Shown: positions 33,598-42,544, numbered from the stretch's first letter. The stretch: DNA of 64,000 bases from Riemerella anatipestifer_E (GCF_009932355.1 NZ_LEKU01000022.1:1-64000), one strand, 5' to 3'. Translations and numbers: made by a program. Notes: a model not told the origin generated them from the letters alone.

Positions 33598-33672
33598 ATG
33601 TGTCACTTAGAGAACATATTTAATTTGAAAACCGAAGGGCAAGGTCCTTCACAAAGATATTGTTATTATTAG
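33598..33672 (+). CDS. Putative pyrB leader peptide
   Basis: A 24-codon frame from ATG (MCHLENIFN...) ending ...RYCYY with TAG at 33670-33672. The next base starts the terminator stem. The final codons form a T-rich run in the coding strand (gatattgttattattag). This is the layout of E. coli pyrBI, where RNA polymerase pausing in a U-rich leader at low UTP lets the translating ribosome block the terminator. Function is inferred from position and sequence design. Confidence 0.5.
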   Translation: MCHLENIFNLKTEGQGPSQRYCYY

Positions 33673-33701
33673 AACGAAGCCATTGGCTTCGTTTTTTTTT
33701 A
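33673..33701 (+). terminator. Attenuator (leader terminator) of pyrB
   Basis: Arms aacgaagcc / ggcttcgtt with an att loop, followed by a run of T residues, only 16 bases before the pyrB ATG and inside its leader. A terminator that sits after the promoter must be conditional for the gene to be expressed. Confidence 0.75.
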
Positions 33702-33716
33702 TAATTTTTTTAAGTT

Positions 33717-34613
33717 ATGCTTACAATTTCAGATTTATCCACAGAGAAAATTAGGTCTCTTTTAGAGGAGGCGCAAGGGTTTGCTAATGGTAGAATAGTT
33801 AAATGCCAACAAGAAGTTTATGTATCTAATCTTTTCTTTGAAAACAGTACGAGAACCAAAACAAGTTTTGATGTAGCCGAAAGGAAATTAGGACTCAATG
33901 TGGTGCCTTTTGATGTCTCTACAAGTTCGGTAAACAAAGGCGAAACGCTTTACGATACGGTGAAAACTTTGGAAAGTATTGGAGTTGATTTAGTGGTCAT
34001 TCGCCATAGTCAAGACTTTTATTTTAGGGAGTTGGAGACTATTAACATTCCTATAATTAACGGAGGAGACGGCACGGGCAATCACCCTTCGCAATCTTTG
34101 TTGGATTTGATGACGATTTATCAAGAATTTAAAAAGTTTGAAGGATTAAAAGTGGGGATTGTAGGCGATGTTAAACACAGTAGGGTGGCTAACTCAAATG
34201 CAGAAGCACTCAGAAGACTCGGAGCTAAAGTCTACTTTTCGGGACCGGAAGATTGGTTCGACGAGGCCGAATTTATCAACGGAACTTATCTGCCTATAGA
34301 TACTTTGGTCAAGGAGGTAGATGTGGTGATGCTTCTTCGCATTCAGCACGAAAGACACGGAGAGAGAATGAAACTCTCTTTGGACAAATACCACCAAAAA
34401 TATGGTCTTACTAAAGAGAGAGCTGCTAAAATGAAACCAACTTCTATCATTATGCACCCAGCTCCTATCAATAGAGGAGTGGAAATAGAGTCGGATTTGG
34501 TGGAAAGCCCTCAATCCAGAATATTTAAGCAAATGGAAAATGGCGTTTACGCCCGAATGGCGATCCTAAAACAGGCTTTGGAAGACAAAGGAGTGATGTT
34601 TAAAACAATATAA
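33717..34613 (+). CDS. pyrB: Aspartate carbamoyltransferase, catalytic subunit
   Basis: 298 residues, complete. It condenses carbamoyl phosphate and aspartate in the first committed step of pyrimidine synthesis. The carbamoyl-phosphate loop FENSTRTKTSFDVAERKLG (S-T-R-T) and HPSQSLLDLMTIYQEF are intact, and RIQHERHGE and HPAPINRGVEI form the aspartate site. No pyrI regulatory-chain gene follows; instead carA starts 57 bases later, so the enzyme and its substrate supplier are encoded together. Expression is probably set by the leader attenuator at 33598-33701. Confidence 0.96.
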   Translation: MLTISDLSTEKIRSLLEEAQGFANGRIVKCQQEVYVSNLFFENSTRTKTSFDVAERKLGLNVVPFDVSTSSVNKGETLYDTVKTLESIGVDLVVIRHSQDFYFRELETINIPIINGGDGTGNHPSQSLLDLMTIYQEFKKFEGLKVGIVGDVKHSRVANSNAEALRRLGAKVYFSGPEDWFDEAEFINGTYLPIDTLVKEVDVVMLLRIQHERHGERMKLSLDKYHQKYGLTKERAAKMKPTSIIMHPAPINRGVEIESDLVESPQSRIFKQMENGVYARMAILKQALEDKGVMFKTI

Positions 34614-34620
34614 TCAATCT

Positions 34621-34643
34621 AAAAACTAATGGAATTGGTTTTT
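34621..34643 (+). terminator. Weak hairpin between pyrB and carA
   Basis: Arms aaaaactaat / attggttttt with one G-U pair. It may partly terminate or protect the pyrB end of the message; it is not strong enough to separate the genes with certainty. Confidence 0.3.
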
Positions 34644-34670
34644 GAAACTATATAAATCTAAAAGTTGAAA

Positions 34671-35744
34671 ATGAAAAAGAAACTAATTTTAGAATCAGGG
34701 GAAGTGCTTCACGGCTGGGGATTTGGTGCAAACCTTAACACCGAGGGCGAAGTGGTTTTCAATACAGGAATGACGGGCTATCAGGAGCTAATTTCCGACC
34801 CGTCTTATTGCGGACAAATAGTGTGTATGACCTATCCGCTTATCGGAAATTACGGCATCAATCGTGATGACTACGAGTGCATAGAGCCTTCTATTAAAGG
34901 ACTTATTGTGAAGGAGGTGTGTGATTTGCCTTCCAACTTTCGTTCTCAAATGGCTTTAGAGGAGTTTTTCAGTAAAAAAGGCATTGCAGGTATTTCGGGG
35001 ATTGATACCCGAAAACTGACCCGAATTATCCGCAATCACGGCGTACTCAAAGGCAGAATTGTAGATGTGGAGGCCGACGAAAACCAAATAATAGCCGAAT
35101 TAAAAGCCCAATCGCTTCCGACCAACCAAATCGAAACGGTATCCACCAAAACACCTTTTTCTGCACCGGGGCGAGGGTTTAAAGTAGTACTAATCGACTT
35201 CGGAGCCAAGTTGGGAATTATTAGAGAGCTATCCCAAAGAAACTGCGATATTACGGTGGTTTCTCACGATACTACGGCGGAAGAAATCCTACTAATGGCA
35301 CCGGACGGCATTATGCTTTCCAATGGTCCGGGCGACCCGCAAGATGTGCCTCACGCCCACGAAACGGTGCGAAAACTTTTGGGTAAAGTGCCTATTTTTG
35401 GGATATGTATGGGGCATCAGGTGGTTGGCTTGGCTTGTGGGGCTAAAACGTTCAAACTGAAATTTGGGCATAGGGGAGGCAACCACCCTGTTTTGGATTT
35501 GAGAACCAATAAGGTGGCGATGACTTCCCAAAATCACGGCTACGCTATTGACCAAGAAAGCCTTAAAGATACCGATTTAGAAGAAACCCATATCGCCCTT
35601 AATGATAGAACCAACGAAGGCGTGCGTCATAAAAAATACCCTTGTTTTTCGGTGCAGTATCACCCCGAAGCCAGTCCGGGACCAGAAGATGCCAACTATC
35701 TGTTCGATGAGTTTGTGGAGATGATGAAAGAATGGAAAAAGTAA
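34671..35744 (+). CDS. carA: Carbamoyl-phosphate synthase small (glutaminase) subunit
   Basis: 357 residues from the ATG at 34671; the TTG two codons earlier is not needed. It releases ammonia from glutamine for the large subunit. The N-terminal half has the CarA-specific domain (GEVVFNTGMTGYQE, GIDTRKLTR), and the C-terminal class I amidotransferase domain has LSNGPGDPQDV, the nucleophile Cys in GICMGHQ and the His-Glu pair in QYHPEASPGP. It is followed by a small membrane protein gene and then carB. Confidence 0.96.
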   Translation: MKKKLILESGEVLHGWGFGANLNTEGEVVFNTGMTGYQELISDPSYCGQIVCMTYPLIGNYGINRDDYECIEPSIKGLIVKEVCDLPSNFRSQMALEEFFSKKGIAGISGIDTRKLTRIIRNHGVLKGRIVDVEADENQIIAELKAQSLPTNQIETVSTKTPFSAPGRGFKVVLIDFGAKLGIIRELSQRNCDITVVSHDTTAEEILLMAPDGIMLSNGPGDPQDVPHAHETVRKLLGKVPIFGICMGHQVVGLACGAKTFKLKFGHRGGNHPVLDLRTNKVAMTSQNHGYAIDQESLKDTDLEETHIALNDRTNEGVRHKKYPCFSVQYHPEASPGPEDANYLFDEFVEMMKEWKK

Positions 35745-35772
35745 ATATAGTTGAGCAAATAAAGTATATGAT

Positions 35773-36237
35773 ATGAATTGTTATAATCATTCTGAAATTA
35801 CAAGTGTAGCAGCTTGTATAGATTGTAATAGAGGGCTATGTGTAGATTGCTCCAATCTTTATACAATCCCTATATGTAGGTATTGTAATGCGAATAGAAT
35901 AAAGAAAGAAAAAAGAGAAATTATTAAAGATTTTGTATGGATGTTTATGTTTGCTTTGGTATTAGCTTATGTCCTTACATCATCTATGCCTTCTACAGGT
36001 AATGTTTATATTTCTCTGTGGTTTACTGCATTTTATGCAGGATTGTCTATCTATAATGGTTGGAAATTTTTAAGTAATATCACACCTAATATGTTTTTGG
36101 TGCTTCCACTTATTGGGTGGCTAATTTATTTTTGTGTAAAATATGTGTTGGCAAGTTTTGTGGGTATGATATTAACGCCATTTTTGATTTTTAAAAAAGT
36201 AAAACGCTTATTAGATATTAGTAAGATAGAGGTTTAA
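35773..36237 (+). CDS. B-box-type zinc-binding membrane protein between carA and carB
   Basis: 154 residues. The N-terminus has two Cys/His clusters (CYNHSEITSVAACIDCNRGLCVDC and CRYC), a B-box-like zinc site, then three hydrophobic segments (WMFMFALVLAYVLTSSMP, ISLWFTAFYAGLSIYNGW, FLVLPLIGWLIYFCVKYVLASFVG). Such proteins occur in Bacteroidetes with unknown function. It lies 28 bases after carA and 288 before carB, so it splits the usual carAB pair; there is no obvious link to pyrimidine synthesis. Confidence 0.7.
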   Translation: MNCYNHSEITSVAACIDCNRGLCVDCSNLYTIPICRYCNANRIKKEKREIIKDFVWMFMFALVLAYVLTSSMPSTGNVYISLWFTAFYAGLSIYNGWKFLSNITPNMFLVLPLIGWLIYFCVKYVLASFVGMILTPFLIFKKVKRLLDISKIEV

Positions 36238-36525
36238 AATTATAGATAGTAGAAATTACAATAGTTTCCTGAAAATGGTAATAACTTCAAAAAATTAAAA
36301 TCATTCTGTCGCAATAGAAGTGGAGAGCTAAAGTTTAGTTTTAGATTCTTTCGCAAAAGGCGATGGGAGCAAAAAAAGAAAAAAAGCCCTTTCTCAGATG
36401 GCGAAAGCTTCAAAAAACAACCGAAAGTAACCTATTCGTAATGTGACTGGGTAAAAAATGAATAGAATAGTCTCTCGCAGGGGTAGAAGATAGAAAAAAT
36501 ATAATTTTAATCTAAAAAAATAAAA

Positions 36526-39500
36526 ATGAAAAGAACAGATATAAAAACAATATTAGTGATTGGTTCAGGACCAATCATCATCGGACAAGCCGCCGAGTTT
36601 GATTATTCGGGAACACAGGCGTGTCTTTCCCTAAAAGAGGAAGGCTACCGCGTGATACTCATCAACTCTAATCCTGCAACCATAATGACCGATGTAGAAA
36701 TAGCCGATAAAGTCTATATTGAGCCTATTTCCTTGGAGTTTGTCAGCCAGATTATTCGCAAAGAAAGACCAGATGCTTTGTTGCCTACATTGGGCGGACA
36801 AACAGGGCTTAATATGGCGGTAGAATTAGAAAAATCAGGGATATTAGAAGAGTGCAAAGTAGAAGTTTTAGGAACGAAACTTTCAGCAATTAACCAAGCC
36901 GAAGACCGAGACTTATTCCGTGAACTGATGCGAGAACTCGGAGAGCCAGTCCCAGAATCGGATATTGTGAATACGGTAGAACAAGCCCTTAACTTTGCTA
37001 ATACGATTGGCTATCCAGTCATTGTTCGCCCTGCCTTCACGATGGGCGGAACGGGGGGTGGTATCGCTTCCGATGAAACAGAGCTTAAAGAAATTGTGGC
37101 GAATGGGCTTAAATACAGCCCTGTAACCCAATGTTTGATTGAGAAATCCATTGCAGGATTTAAAGAGATAGAGTACGAAGTGATGCGTGATGCCAACGAT
37201 AACGCCATTGTGGTTTGTAACATGGAGAACATAGACCCAGTAGGTGTACATACAGGTGATTCTATTGTGGTCGCACCTTCGCAGACGCTTTCGGATAGAG
37301 AGTATCAACTGTTAAGAAACGCCTCGCTAAAGATTATTAGAGCTTTGGGGATTGAGGGCGGCTGTAATGTCCAGTTGGCTTTAGACCCACATTCGTTCAA
37401 TTATTATATCATCGAGGTTAATCCGAGAGTATCCCGTTCTTCGGCGTTGGCGAGTAAGGCAACGGGCTATCCAATTGCCAAGATAGCGGCTAAAATAGCG
37501 GTGGGGCTTACCTTAGACGAAATTATGAACCCCGTTACGGGCAAAACTTATGCGTGTTTTGAACCGGCATTAGACTATGTGGTTACCAAAATCCCAAGAT
37601 TTCCATTTGATAAATTTGAAACGGCAGACCGCCGCCTTTCCACTCAAATGAAAGCCACAGGCGAAGTAATGGCGATTGGGCGAAACTTCGAGGAGTCTTT
37701 ACAGAAGGCTATTCGCTCGTTGGAGACAGGCATCAGACACTTAGGATTAAAAACCAAACAAGCGGCACAGCTTACGCCAGAAGAAATAGAAAGACGCATC
37801 AGAGTTTGCGATGACGAGCGATTGTTCATCATTGGTGATGCTTTGAGGAGAGGCTACGATTGGGAGCAAATTGTAGAATGGAGCAAGATTGATAAATTCT
37901 TCATTTGGAAACTTAAAAAACTGGTGGACTTTGAGAAAGTCATTGCCGAAAATAAATTCAATGCCGAAACGCTTAAAGAAGCTAAAAAGTTAGGCTTCTC
38001 GGATTTAAACATTGCACACCTTTGGGGCGTTACCCAAAGGGAAGTTTTCAATTTCCGAAAAGAAAACGCCATTATGCCAGTCTATAAAATGGTAGATACT
38101 TGTGCGGCAGAGTTTGAGAGCGAAACGCCTTACTTCTATGGTACTTACGAGGAGGAAAACGAAAGCGTAGTAACGGAAAAAGAGAGTATTGTGGTCTTAG
38201 GTTCAGGACCTATCCGTATTGGGCAAGGGGTGGAGTTTGACTATGCCACCGTGCATTCCGTTTGGGCGATTAAAGAGATGGGCTACGAAGCCATTATCAT
38301 CAACAACAATCCCGAAACCGTATCCACCGATTTCTCTATTTCGGATAAACTTTACTTTGAACCCCTCACAGAGGAAGATGTGATGAACATTATAGAACTT
38401 GAAAAGCCTAAAGGAGTGGTGGTTCAGTTCGGTGGACAAACCGCAATTAACTTAGCGGACAAACTATCGGCTCACGGGGTTAAAATTTTAGGAACCTCTT
38501 TGGAAGATTTAGACCGTGCAGAAAACCGAGATAAGTTTGAAAAAGCCCTTCAAGAATTGGGTATTCCTCAACCTTTGGGTAAAACTTCTACTTCTAAAGA
38601 GGAGGCGATTGCCATTGCGAATGAGATTGGCTATCCTGTTTTGGTGCGTCCGAGCTATGTCTTGGGGGGTAGGGCGATGGAGATTGTCTATACCGAGCAA
38701 GAGCTTACCCATTATATGGAACACGCCGTAGATGCCAGCCCGGAACACCCGGTACTTATAGACCGCTATGTAACGGGCAAAGAGGTAGAGGTAGATGCCA
38801 TTTCTGATGGCGAAACGGTGGTAATACCAGGGATTATGGAGCATATCGAAAGGGCAGGGGTACACTCTGGCGACTCTATTGCGGTGTATCCACCACAAAA
38901 TCTTACGGAAAAACAAATCCACGATTTAGAAGACTATACTATACGATTAGCGAAGGGGCTTAATGTTGTGGGATTGATGAACATTCAGTATGTGATAGAC
39001 CAAAGCGGAGAGGTGTTTGTGATTGAAGTTAATCCTCGTTCCTCCAGAACGGTGCCTTTCCTCTCTAAAATTACCGATGTGCCTATGGCAAACCTTGCCA
39101 CTAAGGCGATATTGGGCAAATCTTTAGCCTCGCAAGGTTATACTAATGGGCTCGTGCCGAATAAGGACGGCGTTTTTGTGAAAGTACCAGTATTCTCGTT
39201 CTCTAAACTGACTAAAGTGGATATTTCTTTAGGACCAGAGATGAAATCCACAGGTGAAGTGATGGGGAAAGATGTTACCTTAGAAAAAGCCCTTTATAAG
39301 GGAATGATAGCTGCAGGTAGAAAAGTGCCAACCCACGGAGCGATACTCTTTACGGTAGCAGATAAGCACAAAGAGGAAGCGGCTGTTTTTGCGAGGAGGT
39401 TCCACGAGGTAGGCTTTAGAATCTGGGCAACGGAAGGAACGGCGAAATACTTTGAAGCTAAAGGCATACCAGCCAAAATAGGCTACAAGATAGGCGAGGA

Positions 39501-39708
39501 GGAAGTGAATTTGATAGACCTTATCCAAAAAGGAAAAGTGCAATATGTGGTTAATACCACTACCATAGGTAAGAAAACGGAGCGAGATGGGTTCCAGATT
39601 CGCCGTATGTCGGTAGAAAATGGGGTGCCTTGCCTCACTTCTATGGATACGGTGGAAGCTATCCTAAAGGTGATTGAGTCTATGAGTTTTAAGATGCAGG
39701 CAATGTAA
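36526..39708 (+). CDS. carB: Carbamoyl-phosphate synthase large subunit
   Basis: 1060 residues, full length. It makes carbamoyl phosphate from bicarbonate, ATP and the ammonia delivered by CarA. Two homologous ATP-grasp halves are visible: IGSGPIIIGQAAEFDYSGTQ at the start and LGSGPIRIGQGVEFDYATVHS near residue 555, with VRPAFTMGGTGGGIA and VRPSYVLGGRAMEIV as ATP-binding loops and EVNPRVSRSSALASKATGYP / EVNPRSSRTVPFLSKIT. The C-terminal MGS-like allosteric domain (VGFRIWATEGTAKYFEAKG) is present. The 288-base gap before it holds no gene or promoter that I can support. A terminator follows. Confidence 0.97.
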   Translation: MKRTDIKTILVIGSGPIIIGQAAEFDYSGTQACLSLKEEGYRVILINSNPATIMTDVEIADKVYIEPISLEFVSQIIRKERPDALLPTLGGQTGLNMAVELEKSGILEECKVEVLGTKLSAINQAEDRDLFRELMRELGEPVPESDIVNTVEQALNFANTIGYPVIVRPAFTMGGTGGGIASDETELKEIVANGLKYSPVTQCLIEKSIAGFKEIEYEVMRDANDNAIVVCNMENIDPVGVHTGDSIVVAPSQTLSDREYQLLRNASLKIIRALGIEGGCNVQLALDPHSFNYYIIEVNPRVSRSSALASKATGYPIAKIAAKIAVGLTLDEIMNPVTGKTYACFEPALDYVVTKIPRFPFDKFETADRRLSTQMKATGEVMAIGRNFEESLQKAIRSLETGIRHLGLKTKQAAQLTPEEIERRIRVCDDERLFIIGDALRRGYDWEQIVEWSKIDKFFIWKLKKLVDFEKVIAENKFNAETLKEAKKLGFSDLNIAHLWGVTQREVFNFRKENAIMPVYKMVDTCAAEFESETPYFYGTYEEENESVVTEKESIVVLGSGPIRIGQGVEFDYATVHSVWAIKEMGYEAIIINNNPETVSTDFSISDKLYFEPLTEEDVMNIIELEKPKGVVVQFGGQTAINLADKLSAHGVKILGTSLEDLDRAENRDKFEKALQELGIPQPLGKTSTSKEEAIAIANEIGYPVLVRPSYVLGGRAMEIVYTEQELTHYMEHAVDASPEHPVLIDRYVTGKEVEVDAISDGETVVIPGIMEHIERAGVHSGDSIAVYPPQNLTEKQIHDLEDYTIRLAKGLNVVGLMNIQYVIDQSGEVFVIEVNPRSSRTVPFLSKITDVPMANLATKAILGKSLASQGYTNGLVPNKDGVFVKVPVFSFSKLTKVDISLGPEMKSTGEVMGKDVTLEKALYKGMIAAGRKVPTHGAILFTVADKHKEEAAVFARRFHEVGFRIWATEGTAKYFEAKGIPAKIGYKIGEEEVNLIDLIQKGKVQYVVNTTTIGKKTERDGFQIRRMSVENGVPCLTSMDTVEAILKVIESMSFKMQAM

Positions 39709-39715
39709 ATGAACC

Positions 39716-39745
39716 AAAAGCGAGGAGAATTTCCTCGCTTTTTTA
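39716..39745 (+). terminator. Terminator after carB
   Basis: Arms aaaagcgagga / tcctcgctttt followed by T residues, 8 bases after the carB stop. Confidence 0.88.
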
Positions 39746-39809
39746 GTTTAATTCAATTAGATTTTAGAATAAATCCCTTGGGCTATTTGACAATTTCTAC
39801 TAGATATTA

Positions 39810-40061
39810 AAATCAATCCTCTAGGTATTAAATTAGACCCTTTAGGTCTTACATTAGACCCTCTAGGTATTAAAGTAGAGGTTTTAGGTATTAAATTAGA
39901 CCCTTTAGGTCTTACATTTGAGCCTCTAGGTATTAAAGTAGAGGTTTTAGGTATTAAATTAGACCCTTTAGGTTTTACATTAGACCCTCTAGGTATTAAA
40001 GTAGAGGTTTTAGGTATTAAATTAGACCCTTTAGACCGTAAATTAGACCCTATAAATTCTT
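39810..40061. repeat. 21-bp minisatellite with 63-bp higher-order period
   Basis: About 12 tandem units of 21 bases. Three unit types alternate in a fixed order, giving a 63-base super-repeat: aattagaccctttaggtctt-a, cattagaccctctaggtatt-a and aagtagaggttttaggtatt-a. The first and last units are degenerate. One plus frame is open throughout and reads heptapeptides such as LDPLGLT, LDPLGIK and VEVLGIK but has no start codon; one minus frame is also open (LIPRGSN-type heptads). Units can fold (agacc-cttta-ggtct; cctcta...tagagg). It fills the gap between the carB terminator and the convergent ABC-transporter gene. Confidence 0.92.
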
Positions 40062-40098
40062 TTGATTTTAAGCGAAGTTTAGGATTAAAGCCCTCAAT

Positions 40099-41001
40099 CT
40101 AGGCTTTAAATAGTGGTAACATTTCTGCAAAGGAGCCGCAGCGGTGCGTGGCAAGTGGGGTAGTGATGAGCCATTCGGTAGAGGTATAGGTAAACTCATA
40201 GCAAGAAAGGTTGGCTTTGGTGTGTTTTTTAATGAAACTCAATAGCAGTTCTTTTTCTCTTTCTGGGGCGTTGATGAGTGGCATTGCGTAAGTTTCGGCT
40301 AGTGGAGTGTGTAGTGGTAGCTTTAACAAGACATCTTCTGCCATACCTGCCGTTAGTTTGCCGTGTTCTAGAAACCAAATTTGGTCAGAGAAATCCTTTG
40401 CCAATCGCCAATCGTGGGACGAGAATAAAACAAGTTTACGGTGCTGTTGAGCCAACTCTCGTAGGAGCGTCAGGATAGCCGTTTTGTTGTATTCGTCCAG
40501 ATGGGTGGTGGGTTCGTCTAGTATCATTACAGGTGTGTTTTGAGCCAAAGCTCTGCCTATAAAAGCCTTCTGCAGGTTGCCATCGGATAGGGTGGTTAGT
40601 TTTTGATTTTTATAACGCTCCAGCCCAAGGTGGGTAATGATGTTTTGTATTTCGGCTTGGTCTTGCGAGGTCAGTTGAAAATAATATGGGTAGTGAATGA
40701 GTTTGCCTAAAGCCACCAAATCGGTTACAGTATAATTTTCGGGAAGGGTGTATTTAGAAAAAACAATGGAAACTAGCTGTGCCATTTCCTTTGGAGCTAA
40801 AGTGGCAATAGCACTATGATTGATGAAAATCTGCCCCGCTAAAGGCTTGAGCTGGTTGAGTATAGATTTTATTAAAGTGGTTTTACCAATGCCATTGTTT
40901 CCCATAATGAGAACCACTTCGCCTAGGTGAGCTTGGGCGTTGATGTCTTGGATGAGTGGCTGCTGGTAGCCAATATTGAGGTTGCGAAGTTCCAAAAACA
41001 T
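40099..41001 (-). CDS. ABC transporter ATP-binding protein, FecE/BtuD type
   Basis: 300 residues. Walker A is GNNGIGKTT, the signature is LSDGNLQKAFIGRALA (LSDGN instead of LSGGQ), Walker B is VMILDEPTTHLDE, and the switch His is in FSSHDWR. About 70 residues at the C-terminus, after the ATPase core, are not part of the standard domain. It starts 3 bases after the permease gene, so both belong to one importer for siderophores, haem or cobalamin. The altered signature still keeps Ser and Gly and is seen in FecE-like proteins of this phylum. Confidence 0.88.
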   Translation of the reverse strand: MFLELRNLNIGYQQPLIQDINAQAHLGEVVLIMGNNGIGKTTLIKSILNQLKPLAGQIFINHSAIATLAPKEMAQLVSIVFSKYTLPENYTVTDLVALGKLIHYPYYFQLTSQDQAEIQNIITHLGLERYKNQKLTTLSDGNLQKAFIGRALAQNTPVMILDEPTTHLDEYNKTAILTLLRELAQQHRKLVLFSSHDWRLAKDFSDQIWFLEHGKLTAGMAEDVLLKLPLHTPLAETYAMPLINAPEREKELLLSFIKKHTKANLSCYEFTYTSTEWLITTPLATHRCGSFAEMLPLFKA

Positions 41002-41004
41002 AGT

Positions 41005-41982
41005 TTAATACTTAGAGTGTTGCTTCATCATCATTACTAAAATCACTGGGATTCCGAATAAGGAAGTGATGATATTTAAAGGCAATTTACTGATTTCGGA
41101 CAGGATAGAAAACAACTCCATAATAGCAATGCCTAGCGTGAGGTTAAGCACCCACTGATGCCAAAGTAGAGCAGGACTGAAAATCATTCTACAAAAATGA
41201 GGCACTACAATACCTATAAAGAGGATAGGTCCAAGGAAAGCCGTTACACTAGCAGAAAGTAGAGATGAGGCTAAAATCACCGATACTTTAAGAGCATTGG
41301 TATTGATGCCGAAACTTTTGGCATAAGCAGTTCCTAGAGTGCTACCGATGAGCGGTTTTATACTTCGGAAGCTAAAGATTAGCCCAATACCGATAAGGGT
41401 AACGAGGATTATAATTTGGTTATGGTTGAGTTGGTTATTTGCACCAAAGCTCCAAAGAATGTAGTTTTTTAGGCTTTGATTTTCGGCGTACACTTGCAAA
41501 ATGGAAATAATGGCTCCTGCCAAAGCGGAGATTAAAAATCCAAAAATCACAAGAAAGGTGTTGTCTCGAAATCTATTAGAGAGGAGTATGAGGAAGAACA
41601 TCAATCCCAAACTGCCTATAATGGCTACGAGGCTGATAAATCCGTTTTGTAAAAACTCGGGAATGAGAAGTTGATGCGAAAAAAAGATATAAAATGCCAC
41701 ACTCAAACTAGCGATGGAAGTAATGCCCAATACCGATGGTCCTGCCAACGGATTTTGGAAATATTCTTGCAGCAGAAAGCCAGAAGTAGGTATCGCCATA
41801 CCAGCGAGGAGGACGGCTAAAGTCCTATTGATTCTCAACGAAGCAATATCTGATTGAGGTGTGTTTTGGAAAAAATCTTTTAGGCTTAAATCTAGATAGC
41901 CTACATTCAAATTGACGATAACCAAAACGATTATCGCCAATAGAATACTAACCATTAAAATACCGAATTTGCCTCTAAGCAT
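41005..41982 (-). CDS. FecCD-family ABC permease (iron/siderophore or cobalamin)
   Basis: 325 residues with about 8-10 membrane segments. The family marker RINRTLAVLLAGMAIPTSGFLLQ and PLAGPSVLGITS near the N-terminus, and FLGPILFIGIVVPHFCR near residue 245, are typical of FecCD/BtuC permeases. It forms the inner-membrane channel for the ATPase downstream. No periplasmic binding-protein gene is present next to it; a thioredoxin-like lipoprotein precedes it by 4 bases. Confidence 0.9.
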   Translation of the reverse strand: MLRGKFGILMVSILLAIIVLVIVNLNVGYLDLSLKDFFQNTPQSDIASLRINRTLAVLLAGMAIPTSGFLLQEYFQNPLAGPSVLGITSIASLSVAFYIFFSHQLLIPEFLQNGFISLVAIIGSLGLMFFLILLSNRFRDNTFLVIFGFLISALAGAIISILQVYAENQSLKNYILWSFGANNQLNHNQIIILVTLIGIGLIFSFRSIKPLIGSTLGTAYAKSFGINTNALKVSVILASSLLSASVTAFLGPILFIGIVVPHFCRMIFSPALLWHQWVLNLTLGIAIMELFSILSEISKLPLNIITSLFGIPVILVMMMKQHSKY

Positions 41983-41986
41983 CAGT

Positions 41987-42526
41987 TTATTTTAAGAATG
42001 TAGCAAGGAGCTGGTCTAGGTCTTCTTTAGACATACTGCCTTCTATTTCTTCGGTTTTGTTACCTTTTCTAACTAGAGTAAACGGAATGCCTTCTCCACG
42101 CCAAATTTTAAAATTCTGACTGAAAAAAGCATCATCAAATTGTTGTCCGTCAAACAAAAGGATATGTTTAGAAAGTTGTTGTTCTTCCCCGAATTTTTTA
42201 ACTTCTGTGTTCCAATCTTTTTTATCGTCTATACTCACAAAAGTAAATTTAACGGGCTTGCCATCTAGCTCCTTCATTTTTTCTTTGAAATGAGGAATTT
42301 CCATCATACACGGTCCGCACCAAGTTGCAAAGAAATTAGTTACATAGATAGTGTCGTTTTCTTTAGCCTTTATTAGTTGGCTAAGTTCGTCTTTAGAAAC
42401 TTCTTTAAGAGTTTGTTCTACCTTGGTGCTATCGCTAGAAGAAGAGGTGGTTACAGTTTCTGTTTTTTTGTCGTTGCAGCTTATTACTAGAGCCGTAAGT
42501 GCGAGTGTTACTAAGATTTTTCTCAT
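41987..42526 (-). CDS. TlpA/ResA-like thioredoxin lipoprotein
   Basis: 179 residues. Signal MRKILVTLALTALVISC with a lipobox Cys, a Ser/Thr-rich linker, then a thioredoxin fold with the redox site W-C-G-P-C (TNFFATWCGPCMMEIPHFK) and the cis-Pro region GIPFTLV. It probably acts as a periplasmic thiol-disulfide oxidoreductase. It is the first gene of the transporter operon; such proteins may keep a metal- or haem-uptake component reduced, which is inference. Confidence 0.88.
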   Translation of the reverse strand: MRKILVTLALTALVISCNDKKTETVTTSSSSDSTKVEQTLKEVSKDELSQLIKAKENDTIYVTNFFATWCGPCMMEIPHFKEKMKELDGKPVKFTFVSIDDKKDWNTEVKKFGEEQQLSKHILLFDGQQFDDAFFSQNFKIWRGEGIPFTLVRKGNKTEEIEGSMSKEDLDQLLATFLK

Positions 42527-42536
42527 AATTTTTTTA

Positions 42537-42544
42537 TAAATTTG
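42537..42544 (+). promoter_or_regulatory. -7 box of the PaaE-like gene
   Basis: TAAATTTG fits TAnnTTTG and lies 10 bases before the ATG at 42554, so the transcript would be almost leaderless. It also shows that the TTG at 42542 is part of the promoter rather than a start codon. Confidence 0.55.

Noticed and set aside
36238..36525. Small gene before carB (a frame with SFAKGDGSKKRKKALSQ)
   Set aside because: No start codon in frame, short, low-complexity Lys-rich sequence and no promoter; treated as non-coding.
39810..40061. CRISPR array
   Set aside because: The units are contiguous 21-mers without unique spacers and no cas gene is near.
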